Positions 34,301 to 41,500 of a stretch of DNA of 64,000 nt are shown here, piece after piece; position 1 is the stretch's first letter, and each line of letters starts with the position of its first letter. The translations under genes and the position numbers were made by a program. Source of the stretch: Tenacibaculum finnmarkense genomovar ulcerans (GTDB lineage Bacteria; Bacteroidota; Bacteroidia; Flavobacteriales; Flavobacteriaceae); the NCBI RefSeq assembly GCF_900239495.1, contig NZ_OENE01000048.1, forward strand, positions 98,873 through 162,872. The letters are read 5' to 3'. The notes under the pieces are model-generated. The model saw only the letters and a program-made list of their open reading frames with translations. It was not told the origin of the DNA and did not search any database.

Positions 34301-35024
34301 TAAACTAAATAAATATGCTGAAGTTAGTGTTGTTGAAAATGCACAAGCTTTAATTCAATCAAAAATAGATTCAGGTGAATTAATCGTTCCTAAAGGGATT
34401 AATTATCAATTTACGGGTACTTATGAAAATCAAATAAGAGCCGAAAAAACATTATCTGTAGTAGTTCCTTTGGCATTAGGTATTATCTTTTTGATTCTAT
34501 ATTTTCAATTTCGATCAGTAGCAACATCGTTAATGGTTTTTTCAGGAATTGTTGTCGCATTTGCTGGAGGTTTTATTATGATTTGGTTATATGGACAAGG
34601 TTGGTTTTTGAATATTAATTTCTTTGGAGAAAATCTACGAGCATTATTTCAGATGCATCCTATCAATTTGAGTGTTGCTGTGTGGGTTGGTTTTATCGCT
34701 TTATTCGGTATTGCTACGGATGATGGCGTTGTTATGGCAACCTATTTAACACAAATATTTGATAAAAATAAACCAATCAGTAAAAAAGAAATTAGAGCTT
34801 CGATTATAGAGGCTGGTGAAAAACGTATCCGCCCGTGTTTAATGACAACCGCTACAACTATTTTAGCATTATTACCAGTATTAACAGCTACTGGAAGAGG
34901 AAGTGATATTATGATTCCGATGGCAATACCTAGTTTTGGTGGAATGTTAGTTGCTTTAATCACCTTGTTTGTAGTACCTGTTTTATTTAGTTGGAAACAA
35001 GAATTAAAACTTAAAAAGAAATAA
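31320..35024 (+). CDS. cusA: CusA/CzcA-family heavy-metal efflux RND transporter
   Basis: The 1,234-residue inner membrane proton-driven pump exports metal ions through a tripartite complex. Family signatures are AVDAIPDIGENQ and the PSLGPDATGLGQIFWYT block near the N-terminus. The TM4 region carries GIAIAIGTMVDVGVILSENI. Later come LNEGSFLLMPTSMPHAG, the Met-containing MLQTGMRAPMGIKVKG, and a last TM bundle with GIATDDGVVMATYL. It is longer than the usual roughly 1,040 residues, partly because of an extra hydrophobic stretch (about residues 530-630, up to four added membrane segments). The Met-rich periplasmic motifs and the neighbouring metal-binding domains favour Cu(I)/Ag(I) over Co/Zn/Cd. 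The TolC-like gene begins 1 bp after its stop. Confidence 0.92.
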   Translation: MLNKSIKFLIENKLVAVLILLIFIGWGIVHAPFNWNTGFLPSNPVAVDAIPDIGENQQIVFTKWDGRSPQDIEDQITYPLTTSLLGISGVKTIRSSSMFGFSSIYIIFEEDVDFYWSRSRILEKLNSLPNNLLPNEVNPSLGPDATGLGQIFWYTIEGRNKQGDVTGGWDLHEIRSVQDYYVKYALSSASGVSEVASIGGYVQEYQIDVNPELMRQYKIGLNEVVKAVKQSNKDIGAQTLEINKVEYLVRGLGYIKSISDIENAVVTSEDFTAIKIKDIAKVTLAPKARRGILDKEGAEVVGGVVVARYGANPLEVINNVKSKIKELSAGLPSKVLKDGTTSQLTIVPFYDRSELITETLGTLNEALTLEILITILVIIIMTFNLRASILISSLLPVAVLMVFIAMKIFNVDANIVALSGIAIAIGTMVDVGVILSENIIRHLDENNDKSPINEVVYTATTEVSGAIITAVLTTIISFIPVFTMIGAEGKLFRPLAFTKTFALTASIIVALFLIPPFAAFLFKKRSIKKVSGIFISSFLILIGIAAVIYGYWIAIILIAFGISAILKSKQKINEKQVNYINIGISALAIVFLLAEYWRPLGVDKNIFWNLIFVAIICFGLLGVFTLFRTYYTRILNWALNNKILFLSIPTTIVICGFFILKNTGKEFMPSLNEGSFLLMPTSMPHAGVEENKRTLQLLDMAVASIPEVKTVVGKAGRVSSSLDPAPLSMYENLIQYKPEYMLNKNGKRQRYKTTNNGLFVLKSGATIENPNNTENNVSMPEITVKNLIEDDNGDFYRNWRPKIKSANDIWDEIVRVTKLPSVTSAPKLQPIETRLVMLQTGMRAPMGIKVKGQNLKQIEDFGMQLESILKQVEGVKTEAVFADRIVGKPYLLIDINREKIARYGITIQDVQDVLKVAVGGMEITQTVEGRERYGVRVRYPRELRSTPTDLKNIYIPVTKGSAIPLSELATIKYEQGAQVIKSEDTFLIGYVLFDKLNKYAEVSVVENAQALIQSKIDSGELIVPKGINYQFTGTYENQIRAEKTLSVVVPLALGIIFLILYFQFRSVATSLMVFSGIVVAFAGGFIMIWLYGQGWFLNINFFGENLRALFQMHPINLSVAVWVGFIALFGIATDDGVVMATYLTQIFDKNKPISKKEIRASIIEAGEKRIRPCLMTTATTILALLPVLTATGRGSDIMIPMAIPSFGGMLVALITLFVVPVLFSWKQELKLKKK

Positions 35025-35025
35025 T

Positions 35026-36261
35026 ATGAAACATTTTAAATCATACTTAAAAACAGTTTTTTTGATGTCATTTTTTTGCTTTTTTACAGAAGGAAATGCA
35101 CAACAACTCAAAACACTTATCGAAGAAGGATTATCAAAAAACCCTAAAATTCAATCTTTTAAATTAAAACATCAAATTGCATCAGAAAAAATAAACGAAG
35201 CAAATACCTTACCTAATACACAAATAGGTGTTGGTTATTTTGTAAGCGAACCCGAAACAAGAACAGGTGCTCAACGTTTTAAAATTTCTGCAAAACAAAT
35301 GCTACCTTCTTTTGGAACAATAACTGCTAGAGAAAATTATCTTAATTCTGTTGCAGATGCCGTTTATGAAGATATTGTTATTATCAAACGGAAATTGGTC
35401 GCTTCAATATCTAAATCTTATTATCTTTTATATGCTTTAAAAGATAAAAAAGAGGTTTTAGAGGATAATATAATCCTCCTTAAAACCTATGAAAAATTAG
35501 CTTTAACAGCTATTGAAGTTGGTAAAGCGTCGGCTGTTGATGTATTGCGTTTACAAATACGTCAGAATGAATTACAGCAATTAAAACAGATTTTAGAACA
35601 AAATTACTTAGCAGAACAAACCGTAATTAATAAATTATTAAACAGAGAAAAAAATATTAAAATTACTATTGATACTGAATTTGTAATTCCTTCAGAAAAT
35701 AATTTGATAAATGACAATAATTTAACCTTACATCCTGAATTATTAAAATACGATAAACTTTATAAATCAGTTGAAAAATCTGAACTTTTAAATCAAAAAG
35801 AAAGTAATCCGATGTTTGGTTTTGGGTTAGATTATGTAGCCGTTTCTGAAAGACCAAATATGGATTTTAGTGATAATGGAAAAGATATTTTGATGCCAAT
35901 GATTAGTCTTTCTATTCCTATTTTTAATAATAAATACAAATCGAAAAGCAAACAAAATAAGTTACAACAAAGAGAAATTATCTCCAAAAAAGAAAACAGA
36001 TTAAATACTTTAGAAACCTTACTTGATAAAGCTATTAAAAATAGTAATTCGGCAAGAATACGTTTCAATATCCAAAGTGAAAATTTGAAAAAAGCTAAAA
36101 ATGCAGAAACTATTTTGGTAAAAAGTTACGAAACAGGAACTATTAATTTTAATGATATTTTAGATATTCAAGAATTACAATTAAAATTTCAAATCAATAA
36201 AATTGAAGCAATTACAGCTTATTATTTACAAAAAACTAACATCAATTATTTAACAAATTAA
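35026..36261 (+). CDS. TolC-family outer membrane factor of the metal efflux system
   Basis: The 411-residue protein has a signal peptide ending at GNAQ. The long helical pattern of two TolC repeats follows, with the proline- and glycine-containing start LIEEGLSKNPKIQ and a second repeat from about residue 230. It should form the trimeric outer membrane channel of the CusA-type pump. It starts 1 bp after the pump gene, so expression is coupled. CusC is the functional counterpart; the sequence itself is only generic TolC family. Confidence 0.88.
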   Translation: MKHFKSYLKTVFLMSFFCFFTEGNAQQLKTLIEEGLSKNPKIQSFKLKHQIASEKINEANTLPNTQIGVGYFVSEPETRTGAQRFKISAKQMLPSFGTITARENYLNSVADAVYEDIVIIKRKLVASISKSYYLLYALKDKKEVLEDNIILLKTYEKLALTAIEVGKASAVDVLRLQIRQNELQQLKQILEQNYLAEQTVINKLLNREKNIKITIDTEFVIPSENNLINDNNLTLHPELLKYDKLYKSVEKSELLNQKESNPMFGFGLDYVAVSERPNMDFSDNGKDILMPMISLSIPIFNNKYKSKSKQNKLQQREIISKKENRLNTLETLLDKAIKNSNSARIRFNIQSENLKKAKNAETILVKSYETGTINFNDILDIQELQLKFQINKIEAITAYYLQKTNINYLTN

Positions 36262-36290
36262 ATTATTCACTAACCTTAAAATCAATCAAA

Positions 36291-36566
36291 ATGAATTTAT
36301 TAAACAACAGTATCATCAGTAAAACAATTTTAACCGCTTTAGTAATCGGATTAACATTTACATCAATGTCGTGTAAAGATGCTAAAAAAGAAAATAAAAC
36401 TACTGAAAAAACATCCGTAGAAAAAAAAGGAAAAGAACATACATCAGCATACGTATGCCCTATGCATTGTGAAAATAGCGGAAGTGATAAAGAAGGTAAA
36501 TGTCCAACTTGTGGAATGACTTACATAGATAATAAAATTCATAGCGCAAACGGTCATAAGCACTAA
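36291..36566 (+). CDS. Small lipoprotein with heavy-metal-binding (YHS-like) domain
   Basis: The 91-residue protein has a hydrophobic leader ending at TSMSC, with Cys28 as the likely lipidation site. A charged linker and a compact metal-binding domain follow (about 54-85), with YVCPMHCENSG and CPTCGMTYI. This CPMH...CPxCGM pattern is the heavy-metal-binding domain often found on CusB-type adaptors. As a separate lipoprotein it may act as a periplasmic metal chaperone or buffer for the pump. It lies 29 bp after the TolC-like gene, and a hairpin terminator follows it. Confidence 0.8.
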   Translation: MNLLNNSIISKTILTALVIGLTFTSMSCKDAKKENKTTEKTSVEKKGKEHTSAYVCPMHCENSGSDKEGKCPTCGMTYIDNKIHSANGHKH

Positions 36567-36578
36567 ATTTTAAAAATC

Positions 36579-36632
36579 AGCAATACAAGTACTGTTTATT
36601 TTGAATATAATAGTACTGTATTGCTCTTTTTT
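36579..36632 (+). terminator. Hairpin terminator after the metal-binding lipoprotein gene
   Basis: A 15-nt arm (36579-36593) and 14-nt arm (36612-36625) pair with one bulge and are followed by CTTTTTT. The stem is AT-rich but long. It would lower read-through into the adaptor gene, making the adaptor level separately adjustable. Confidence 0.7.
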
Positions 36633-36677
36633 ATCAGGTTAAAATGATGATAATAATGTTAGTAAATATCTTTTAAA

Positions 36678-38447
36678 ATGAAAAAATATATAATTTATAT
36701 AGGAATATTAACTGTTGGTTTATTGTTAGGATGGAGTTTATTTGGTAATTCTCCAAAGGGAAAAACATCACATAATCACTCAGAAAAAGAAGCAGTAAAT
36801 AAAATGTGGACTTGCTCAATGCATCCTAAAATAATGCAACCCGAAGCAGGCGATTGCCCAATTTGCGGAATGGATTTAATTCCTGCCGAAACAACTTCTG
36901 AAGGGCTTAATCCGAATGAATTTAAGCTAACTAAAAATGCAATGGCATTGGCTAATATTCAAACATTGGTCGTTGGTGATAATATAAATACAAATGCGAC
37001 ACTAAAATTATCTGGAAAAATAACAGAAAGCGAAGATGAAAAAATAGTACAAGCAAGTTATTTTTCTGGAAGAATAGAACGTTTAAATATTAGTTCGGTT
37101 GGTGAAGAAGTTAAAAAAGGACAATTATTAGCAACTATTTATTCACCTGAATTATTTGCCGCACAACAAGAATTAATTACGGCATCAAGTTTAAAAACAT
37201 CACAACCTGCGTTATACAATGCTGTTCGTAATAAATTAAAACTTTGGAAAATCTCTGAAAATCAAATTAATCAAATTGAAAAATCAGGAAAAGTAAAACA
37301 AAACTTTCCAATATATGCAACTGTTTCAGGAACAGTATCAGAAAAATTAGTTGCACAAGGCGATTACGTTAAACAAGGACAGGCACTATTAAAAATCACA
37401 AATTTAACGACTGTTTGGGCGTTATTTGATGTTTATGAAAATCAAATTGACTTCTTTAAAAAAGGTCAGAATATTACAATTACTACAAATGCGTATCCAA
37501 ATAAAAAATTAAAAAAGAAAGTCGATTTTATTGATCCAACTTTTAATTCAGCAACTAGAACTCTAAAACTAAGAGTAATTTTAGATAATAAAAAACGAGA
37601 ATTTAAAACAGGAATGTTTGTTGAAGGAGCTATTGAAAACAGTTTTTCTGATAAAAAACAATTATTAATGATTCCTGCATCAGCAATATTATGGACAGGA
37701 AAACGCTCGGTAGTTTATATAAAAACAACGCCTGACCAGCCTATTTTTGAAATGAGAGAAATAACTATAGGAAAGCAATTGGGTGATAAATATGAAGTTA
37801 TCGATGGACTTGTAAATGGTGACGAAATTGTGACAAACGGTACTTTTACTATTGATGCTTCTGCTCAATTACACGGTAAAAAATCGATGATGAGTAGAAA
37901 TACTGTAAAAGATGAGGAAACAACGGAAGTGATAAATAATCATAAAAATCATCTTGAAAAAGAAATAAAAAACACGCTTAAAAATGAACGCATTAAAGTT
38001 TCAAAAGTATTTCAAGAACAATTAAAAATAGTTGTTAATGATTATATCAATCTAAAAAATTATTTAATTAATGAAGACGAAAAAAATGTAGTTATCGCTT
38101 CAAAAAACATTTTAAATAATTTAAAAAATGTTGATATGAAACTATTAAAAAACAATAACGCACATTTAAAATGGATGTCTTTTGATAAAAAAATTAAAAA
38201 TGCTGTTTATGCTATATCAAAAGAAACAACTATAAAAGAACAAAGAAATCAGTTTAAAAACCTGTCATTAGTTTTCATAAACGCTGTAGAAACCTTTGGT
38301 ATCAATGAAAAAATGTATCGTCAATTCTGCCCAATGGCAGACAATAATAAAGGCGGATATTGGTTAAGTAAAGAGGAAAAAGTACAAAATCCTTATTTTG
38401 GAAACAAAATGCTAAAATGCGGAAGTGTAAAACAAGTTATAGAATAA
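36678..38447 (+). CDS. cusB: CusB-type RND periplasmic adaptor with heavy-metal-binding and DUF3347-like domains
   Basis: The 589-residue protein has an N-terminal membrane anchor or signal (about 4-22). A heavy-metal-binding domain follows (about 43-70: WTCSMHPKIMQ, CPICGMDLIP). The membrane-fusion-protein core comes next (about 75-405), with lipoyl-like halves, for example FSGRIERLNISSVGEEVKKG and ATVSGTVSEKLVAQGDYVKQG. A long C-terminal extension (about 430-589) contains HLKWMSFDK and QFCPMADNNKGGYW and matches what I know of DUF3347. It bridges the pump and the TolC-like channel and may deliver metal to the pump. Having metal-binding modules at both ends fits a copper-sensing adaptor. It sits at the 3' end of the cluster behind a terminator-like hairpin. 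Confidence 0.88.
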   Translation: MKKYIIYIGILTVGLLLGWSLFGNSPKGKTSHNHSEKEAVNKMWTCSMHPKIMQPEAGDCPICGMDLIPAETTSEGLNPNEFKLTKNAMALANIQTLVVGDNINTNATLKLSGKITESEDEKIVQASYFSGRIERLNISSVGEEVKKGQLLATIYSPELFAAQQELITASSLKTSQPALYNAVRNKLKLWKISENQINQIEKSGKVKQNFPIYATVSGTVSEKLVAQGDYVKQGQALLKITNLTTVWALFDVYENQIDFFKKGQNITITTNAYPNKKLKKKVDFIDPTFNSATRTLKLRVILDNKKREFKTGMFVEGAIENSFSDKKQLLMIPASAILWTGKRSVVYIKTTPDQPIFEMREITIGKQLGDKYEVIDGLVNGDEIVTNGTFTIDASAQLHGKKSMMSRNTVKDEETTEVINNHKNHLEKEIKNTLKNERIKVSKVFQEQLKIVVNDYINLKNYLINEDEKNVVIASKNILNNLKNVDMKLLKNNNAHLKWMSFDKKIKNAVYAISKETTIKEQRNQFKNLSLVFINAVETFGINEKMYRQFCPMADNNKGGYWLSKEEKVQNPYFGNKMLKCGSVKQVIE

Positions 38448-38452
38448 TTTTC

Positions 38453-38490
38453 AAAAAAAATATGCTTTAATAATTAAAGCATATTTTTTT
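38453..38490. terminator. Bidirectional terminator between cusB and manA
   Basis: A near-perfect palindrome (TATGCTTTAAT against ATTAAAGCATA) is flanked by eight A's on the left and seven T's on the right. It serves both converging genes. Confidence 0.85.
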
Positions 38491-38502
38491 ATTGTAATAA
38501 AA

Positions 38503-39732
38503 TTATTCAGAATCAGGAACACTTGCTTTATAAATTTCAACACCTTTTGAAGAAACAATTCTATAACGAGTATTTGCTTTTATTAAAACAGCTTGTCCTT
38601 TTTCAATATTAATACGATTCTTATGTCTTATAACCGTAGCATTACCTTCTAAAATAATTAAAATTTCTATCGATTTTGATGTTGAATTATATTTTATAGC
38701 ATCGGTTGATTGAATTTTACTTAATTTAAAGTCTTTTGCTTTTGTTTGATATACTAATTCATCGTTAAGCGGACTTTTAACACCGTGTAAAATAGTTGGA
38801 ATTGTTTCTTCGAATTTGGTATTTTTCAAAAGTTCTTCAACATCGATATGTTTCGTTGTTAAACCGCCTCTTAAAACGTTGTCAGAATTAGCCATTAATT
38901 CAATGTTTTTTCCTTCTAAATATGCGTGCGGAACTCCTGCGTCTTGAAAAATAGCTTCACCTTTTGATAAATTTACAATATTAAAAAAGTAGAAAGAAAA
39001 AATTCCTTTATCAATATTTTCTAGACTTTTATTTTCTAAAGCTTTCCCAACCCAATATGCTGGCGATGATTTGGCTATTTTATTATTTAAAAAATCTGGT
39101 AAAATTCTATTCGCCAAAGGTTTTAAAATTTCATTTACTTCTTCTTGAGAAAACTGCATCACTTTTTTGTACAATTCAAAATAATTCGATTCTTGAAAAG
39201 TTGACAGTAAAAAACGCAACTCACTTGTTTGTTCAAGATTATTTATTATTTTTTCACTTTCTAAAAAACCATGTAACAGCCAAAAATCACTTAAAGCAAC
39301 CATTACCTCTGGCTTATGATTTTTATCTTTATAATTTCTATTTCTTGCCGTTAATAAAATTCCTTTTTTATTTTCACGTTTAAAGCCTATTTCTGCTGCT
39401 TTTTTTGTTGGATGCACTTGTATTGACAGCATTTTATGAACATCTAATACTTTAAATAAATACGGGAGTTTACCATAGGTTTTAGCGACTCTTAATCCTA
39501 AAAACTCAATTGGTTTTTGTCTTAAAAAGAAATCTAAAGAAATATTACCTGCCTTTGTTTTAATAATTGATGGCGCTTTTAAATGCGCTCCTAACCAATA
39601 TTCGGCATAATTAGCGATGCTTTTTCTTCTTTTGATTAAATTTGAGATAAATTTTTTACCTCCCCAATCATATCGCTGTATTTTTCCTTCGATTAAAAAA
39701 ATTTTATGAATAGTTTGTTCTAAAATCATCAT
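38503..39732 (-). CDS. manA: Mannose-6-phosphate isomerase, class I
   Basis: The zinc enzyme interconverts fructose-6-phosphate and mannose-6-phosphate, the entry to GDP-mannose. The 409-residue product shows the cupin metal ligands of type I PMI: Gln105 and His107 in SIQVHPTK, Glu142 in HKPEVMVAL, and the late GVPHAYLEG His. The segment LMANSDNVLRGGLTTKH is also typical. It is the third gene of a minus-strand run that starts with the receiver-GT2 fusion. This suggests that mannose is a sugar used by that locus. The start could be Met1 or Met2. Confidence 0.92.
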   Translation of the reverse strand: MMILEQTIHKIFLIEGKIQRYDWGGKKFISNLIKRRKSIANYAEYWLGAHLKAPSIIKTKAGNISLDFFLRQKPIEFLGLRVAKTYGKLPYLFKVLDVHKMLSIQVHPTKKAAEIGFKRENKKGILLTARNRNYKDKNHKPEVMVALSDFWLLHGFLESEKIINNLEQTSELRFLLSTFQESNYFELYKKVMQFSQEEVNEILKPLANRILPDFLNNKIAKSSPAYWVGKALENKSLENIDKGIFSFYFFNIVNLSKGEAIFQDAGVPHAYLEGKNIELMANSDNVLRGGLTTKHIDVEELLKNTKFEETIPTILHGVKSPLNDELVYQTKAKDFKLSKIQSTDAIKYNSTSKSIEILIILEGNATVIRHKNRINIEKGQAVLIKANTRYRIVSSKGVEIYKASVPDSE

Positions 39733-39740
39733 CTCCTATT

Positions 39741-40151
39741 TTAATAATTAATTATTTCATTCATAGAATACACCTTTCTTAGTAATATTCTTTCGTTTTT
39801 TTTGTGTGGTAATTCTATCTTAGATAAATCTAATTCTTGATCAATCCAGGTAGCATTTAACATATTTCTTGGGTTTGTATATATAATTAAACCAATATTT
39901 TTTATAGTTGATAAAAAGCGTACCCCTGCTTTTATAGCTGATATTACTTTTTTTTCTCGCCGTAGTGTTAAAATAGAAACATCACATTTTGATGTATCTT
40001 TCAAAATATTTAAAAACTCAAATACCACCTGATGATTGCCATTATTAATTAATACTATTTTTAGTTTTTGATTTATAAATGACCTTAAACAAAAAGTATT
40101 TAAAATAGCTGCGTCTTTTTTTTCAAAAATAATAATGAGTCCTTTCTTCAT
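39741..40151 (-). CDS. Small degenerate GT2-like (pseudo-glycosyltransferase) protein
   Basis: The 136-residue protein has no recognised family name. By eye it lines up with the N-terminal half of the GT2 domain encoded just upstream. KLKIVLINNGNHQVVFEFLN parallels YHLCFVNDGSKDKTLEVLND, and KKVISAIKAGVRFL parallels GKAEAVRQGMLYL. The position of the catalytic DxD (DAD in the neighbour) reads TNP here, and the acceptor-binding half is missing. I infer a catalytically dead nucleotide-binding fold, perhaps a regulatory partner of the fusion enzyme. It lies 28 bp downstream of the fusion gene and 8 bp upstream of manA, so it is part of that operon. It might instead be a decaying remnant. Confidence 0.6.
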   Translation of the reverse strand: MKKGLIIIFEKKDAAILNTFCLRSFINQKLKIVLINNGNHQVVFEFLNILKDTSKCDVSILTLRREKKVISAIKAGVRFLSTIKNIGLIIYTNPRNMLNATWIDQELDLSKIELPHKKNERILLRKVYSMNEIINY

Positions 40152-40179
40152 AGTACACTTGCTAAATATTAAGTTATGA

Positions 40180-41331
40180 TTATTTTTTATAAGACCAGGC
40201 TATTTGCCCTAATTGTCCTATGATTTTAACAGAATCTTTTATCGATAATTTAGAACCATCTGCATGAATCCATCTTTTTAAAGGCATCTCACACAGTATT
40301 TTTTTTGCTTGTTCTAAACCAAAATGGAGTGTAATTCTTCTAAATATTTCAACATCAAAAATCCATTGTGTTACAAATTTTTCTCCAAATGAAATTTCAA
40401 TAACATCTTTCTTAAAAATTTTAGCCCCACATTGAGTGTCTTTAAAATCCATTGAAAGAATTTTTCTTATGATAAAATTTATAGTTAAACTTATTATTTC
40501 TCTGGCAGATTCTTTATTGATATTTGCTCCCATTCTACTAATTCTAGAACCACTCACTATTTTATAATCAGAGTTTTCAATAGTAGAAACTAAATCATCA
40601 AAATCAGATAAATCTGTAGATAAGTCGGCATCTAAAAAACCTATATAATCTAAATCGTCTTGTTTTGAAAGATATAACATTCCTTGCCTTACAGCTTCTG
40701 CTTTACCTCCATTTTTCTCGCAATTATATACCGTAATAAATTCCTCTCTTCCTTTTCTTAAATCATTTAAAACCTCTAATGTTTTATCTTTACTACCATC
40801 ATTTACAAAACATAAATGATATCCTGAATTCTTATCAATAAAATCAGTAAACTCTTTACTTAAAAGTCTTTTTTCTTCATTATAACAAGGTATTACAACA
40901 CCAACACATCTTTGTTGTATAATGACACCTTTATACTTTATATTTTTATTGACAGCCTTTGCAATGCCTATCAGTCTTTTTACCCTAGCGCAGACTTCTA
41001 CTAAACTTAGCGGTTTTTTCATATAATCATTAATACCTAAATCAAAACCTTGTGTTATCATGTTATCGTCGGTATTACCTGACAAAATCATAATAGGCGT
41101 GTCTGAATTTTTAGTTATTCTAATATGTTTTACTATTTCCATGCCTGAAATCCCTGGCATATTAAGATCTACAATTACTAAATCTGGCTGAAAAGAACTG
41201 AATAAAGCAATTCCTTTTAAAGCATTTGTTTCTGTTACAACTTCATAACCCAATTCTTTTAATCGAACTTCTAATGGTATTAAAACTAATTTTTGATCAT
41301 CTATCGCTAATATTTTCATAACAAATAACAT
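40180..41331 (-). CDS. Response-regulator receiver fused to a GT2 polyprenyl-phosphate-sugar-synthase-like glycosyltransferase
   Basis: The 383-residue protein joins two modules. Residues 1-125 are a CheY-like receiver with the acidic pair Asp11/Asp12, phospho-acceptor Asp55 (VIVDLNMPG), Ser84 and Lys106 (MKKP). Residues about 142-383 are a GT2 domain with VGVVIPCYNEE, FVNDGSKDKT, the DAD metal motif at 234-236, and the QCGAKIFKKDV block. That block is seen in dolichyl/polyprenyl-phosphate mannose or glucose synthases (DPM1/ALG5 type). There is no C-terminal membrane segment, so it is likely soluble. Translation may start at Met5 (41319). I infer that phosphorylation gates synthesis of a lipid-linked hexose, which the divergent GT-C-like protein could then use. 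manA downstream points to mannose. Confidence 0.88.
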   Translation of the reverse strand: MLFVMKILAIDDQKLVLIPLEVRLKELGYEVVTETNALKGIALFSSFQPDLVIVDLNMPGISGMEIVKHIRITKNSDTPIMILSGNTDDNMITQGFDLGINDYMKKPLSLVEVCARVKRLIGIAKAVNKNIKYKGVIIQQRCVGVVIPCYNEEKRLLSKEFTDFIDKNSGYHLCFVNDGSKDKTLEVLNDLRKGREEFITVYNCEKNGGKAEAVRQGMLYLSKQDDLDYIGFLDADLSTDLSDFDDLVSTIENSDYKIVSGSRISRMGANINKESAREIISLTINFIIRKILSMDFKDTQCGAKIFKKDVIEISFGEKFVTQWIFDVEIFRRITLHFGLEQAKKILCEMPLKRWIHADGSKLSIKDSVKIIGQLGQIAWSYKK

Positions 41332-41430
41332 TTAATTCAAAAATAACGTAGTTTTTTCTAAAAAAAATAGCACCGCCTTTAAAGGAGCTTTTCTTTAGTC
41401 CAATGGAAGATTAGCGCTGTTAAATAAAAA

Positions 41431-41452
41431 ATTCAAGCATCATTCAAGCATC
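41431..41452 (+). promoter_or_regulatory. Tandem 11-bp direct repeat in the divergent promoter region
   Basis: ATTCAAGCATC occurs twice back to back (41431-41441 and 41442-41452), with a period of about one helical turn. It lies between the receiver-GT2 gene and the GT-C gene. Such same-side direct repeats suit a dimeric activator site. The 10-mer CATCATTCAA at the junction recurs, inverted, in front of the TPR-barrel gene. Confidence 0.4.
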
Positions 41453-41500
41453 CTTTAAAATGATTTATATTTACATTACTGAAAAAGAGCACTTTGTTTT

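Noticed and set aside
31964-34963. Minus-strand open frames of 63-102 codons within the RND pump gene
   Set aside because: They lie entirely within the well-supported pump gene on the opposite strand and have no recognisable motif or independent context.
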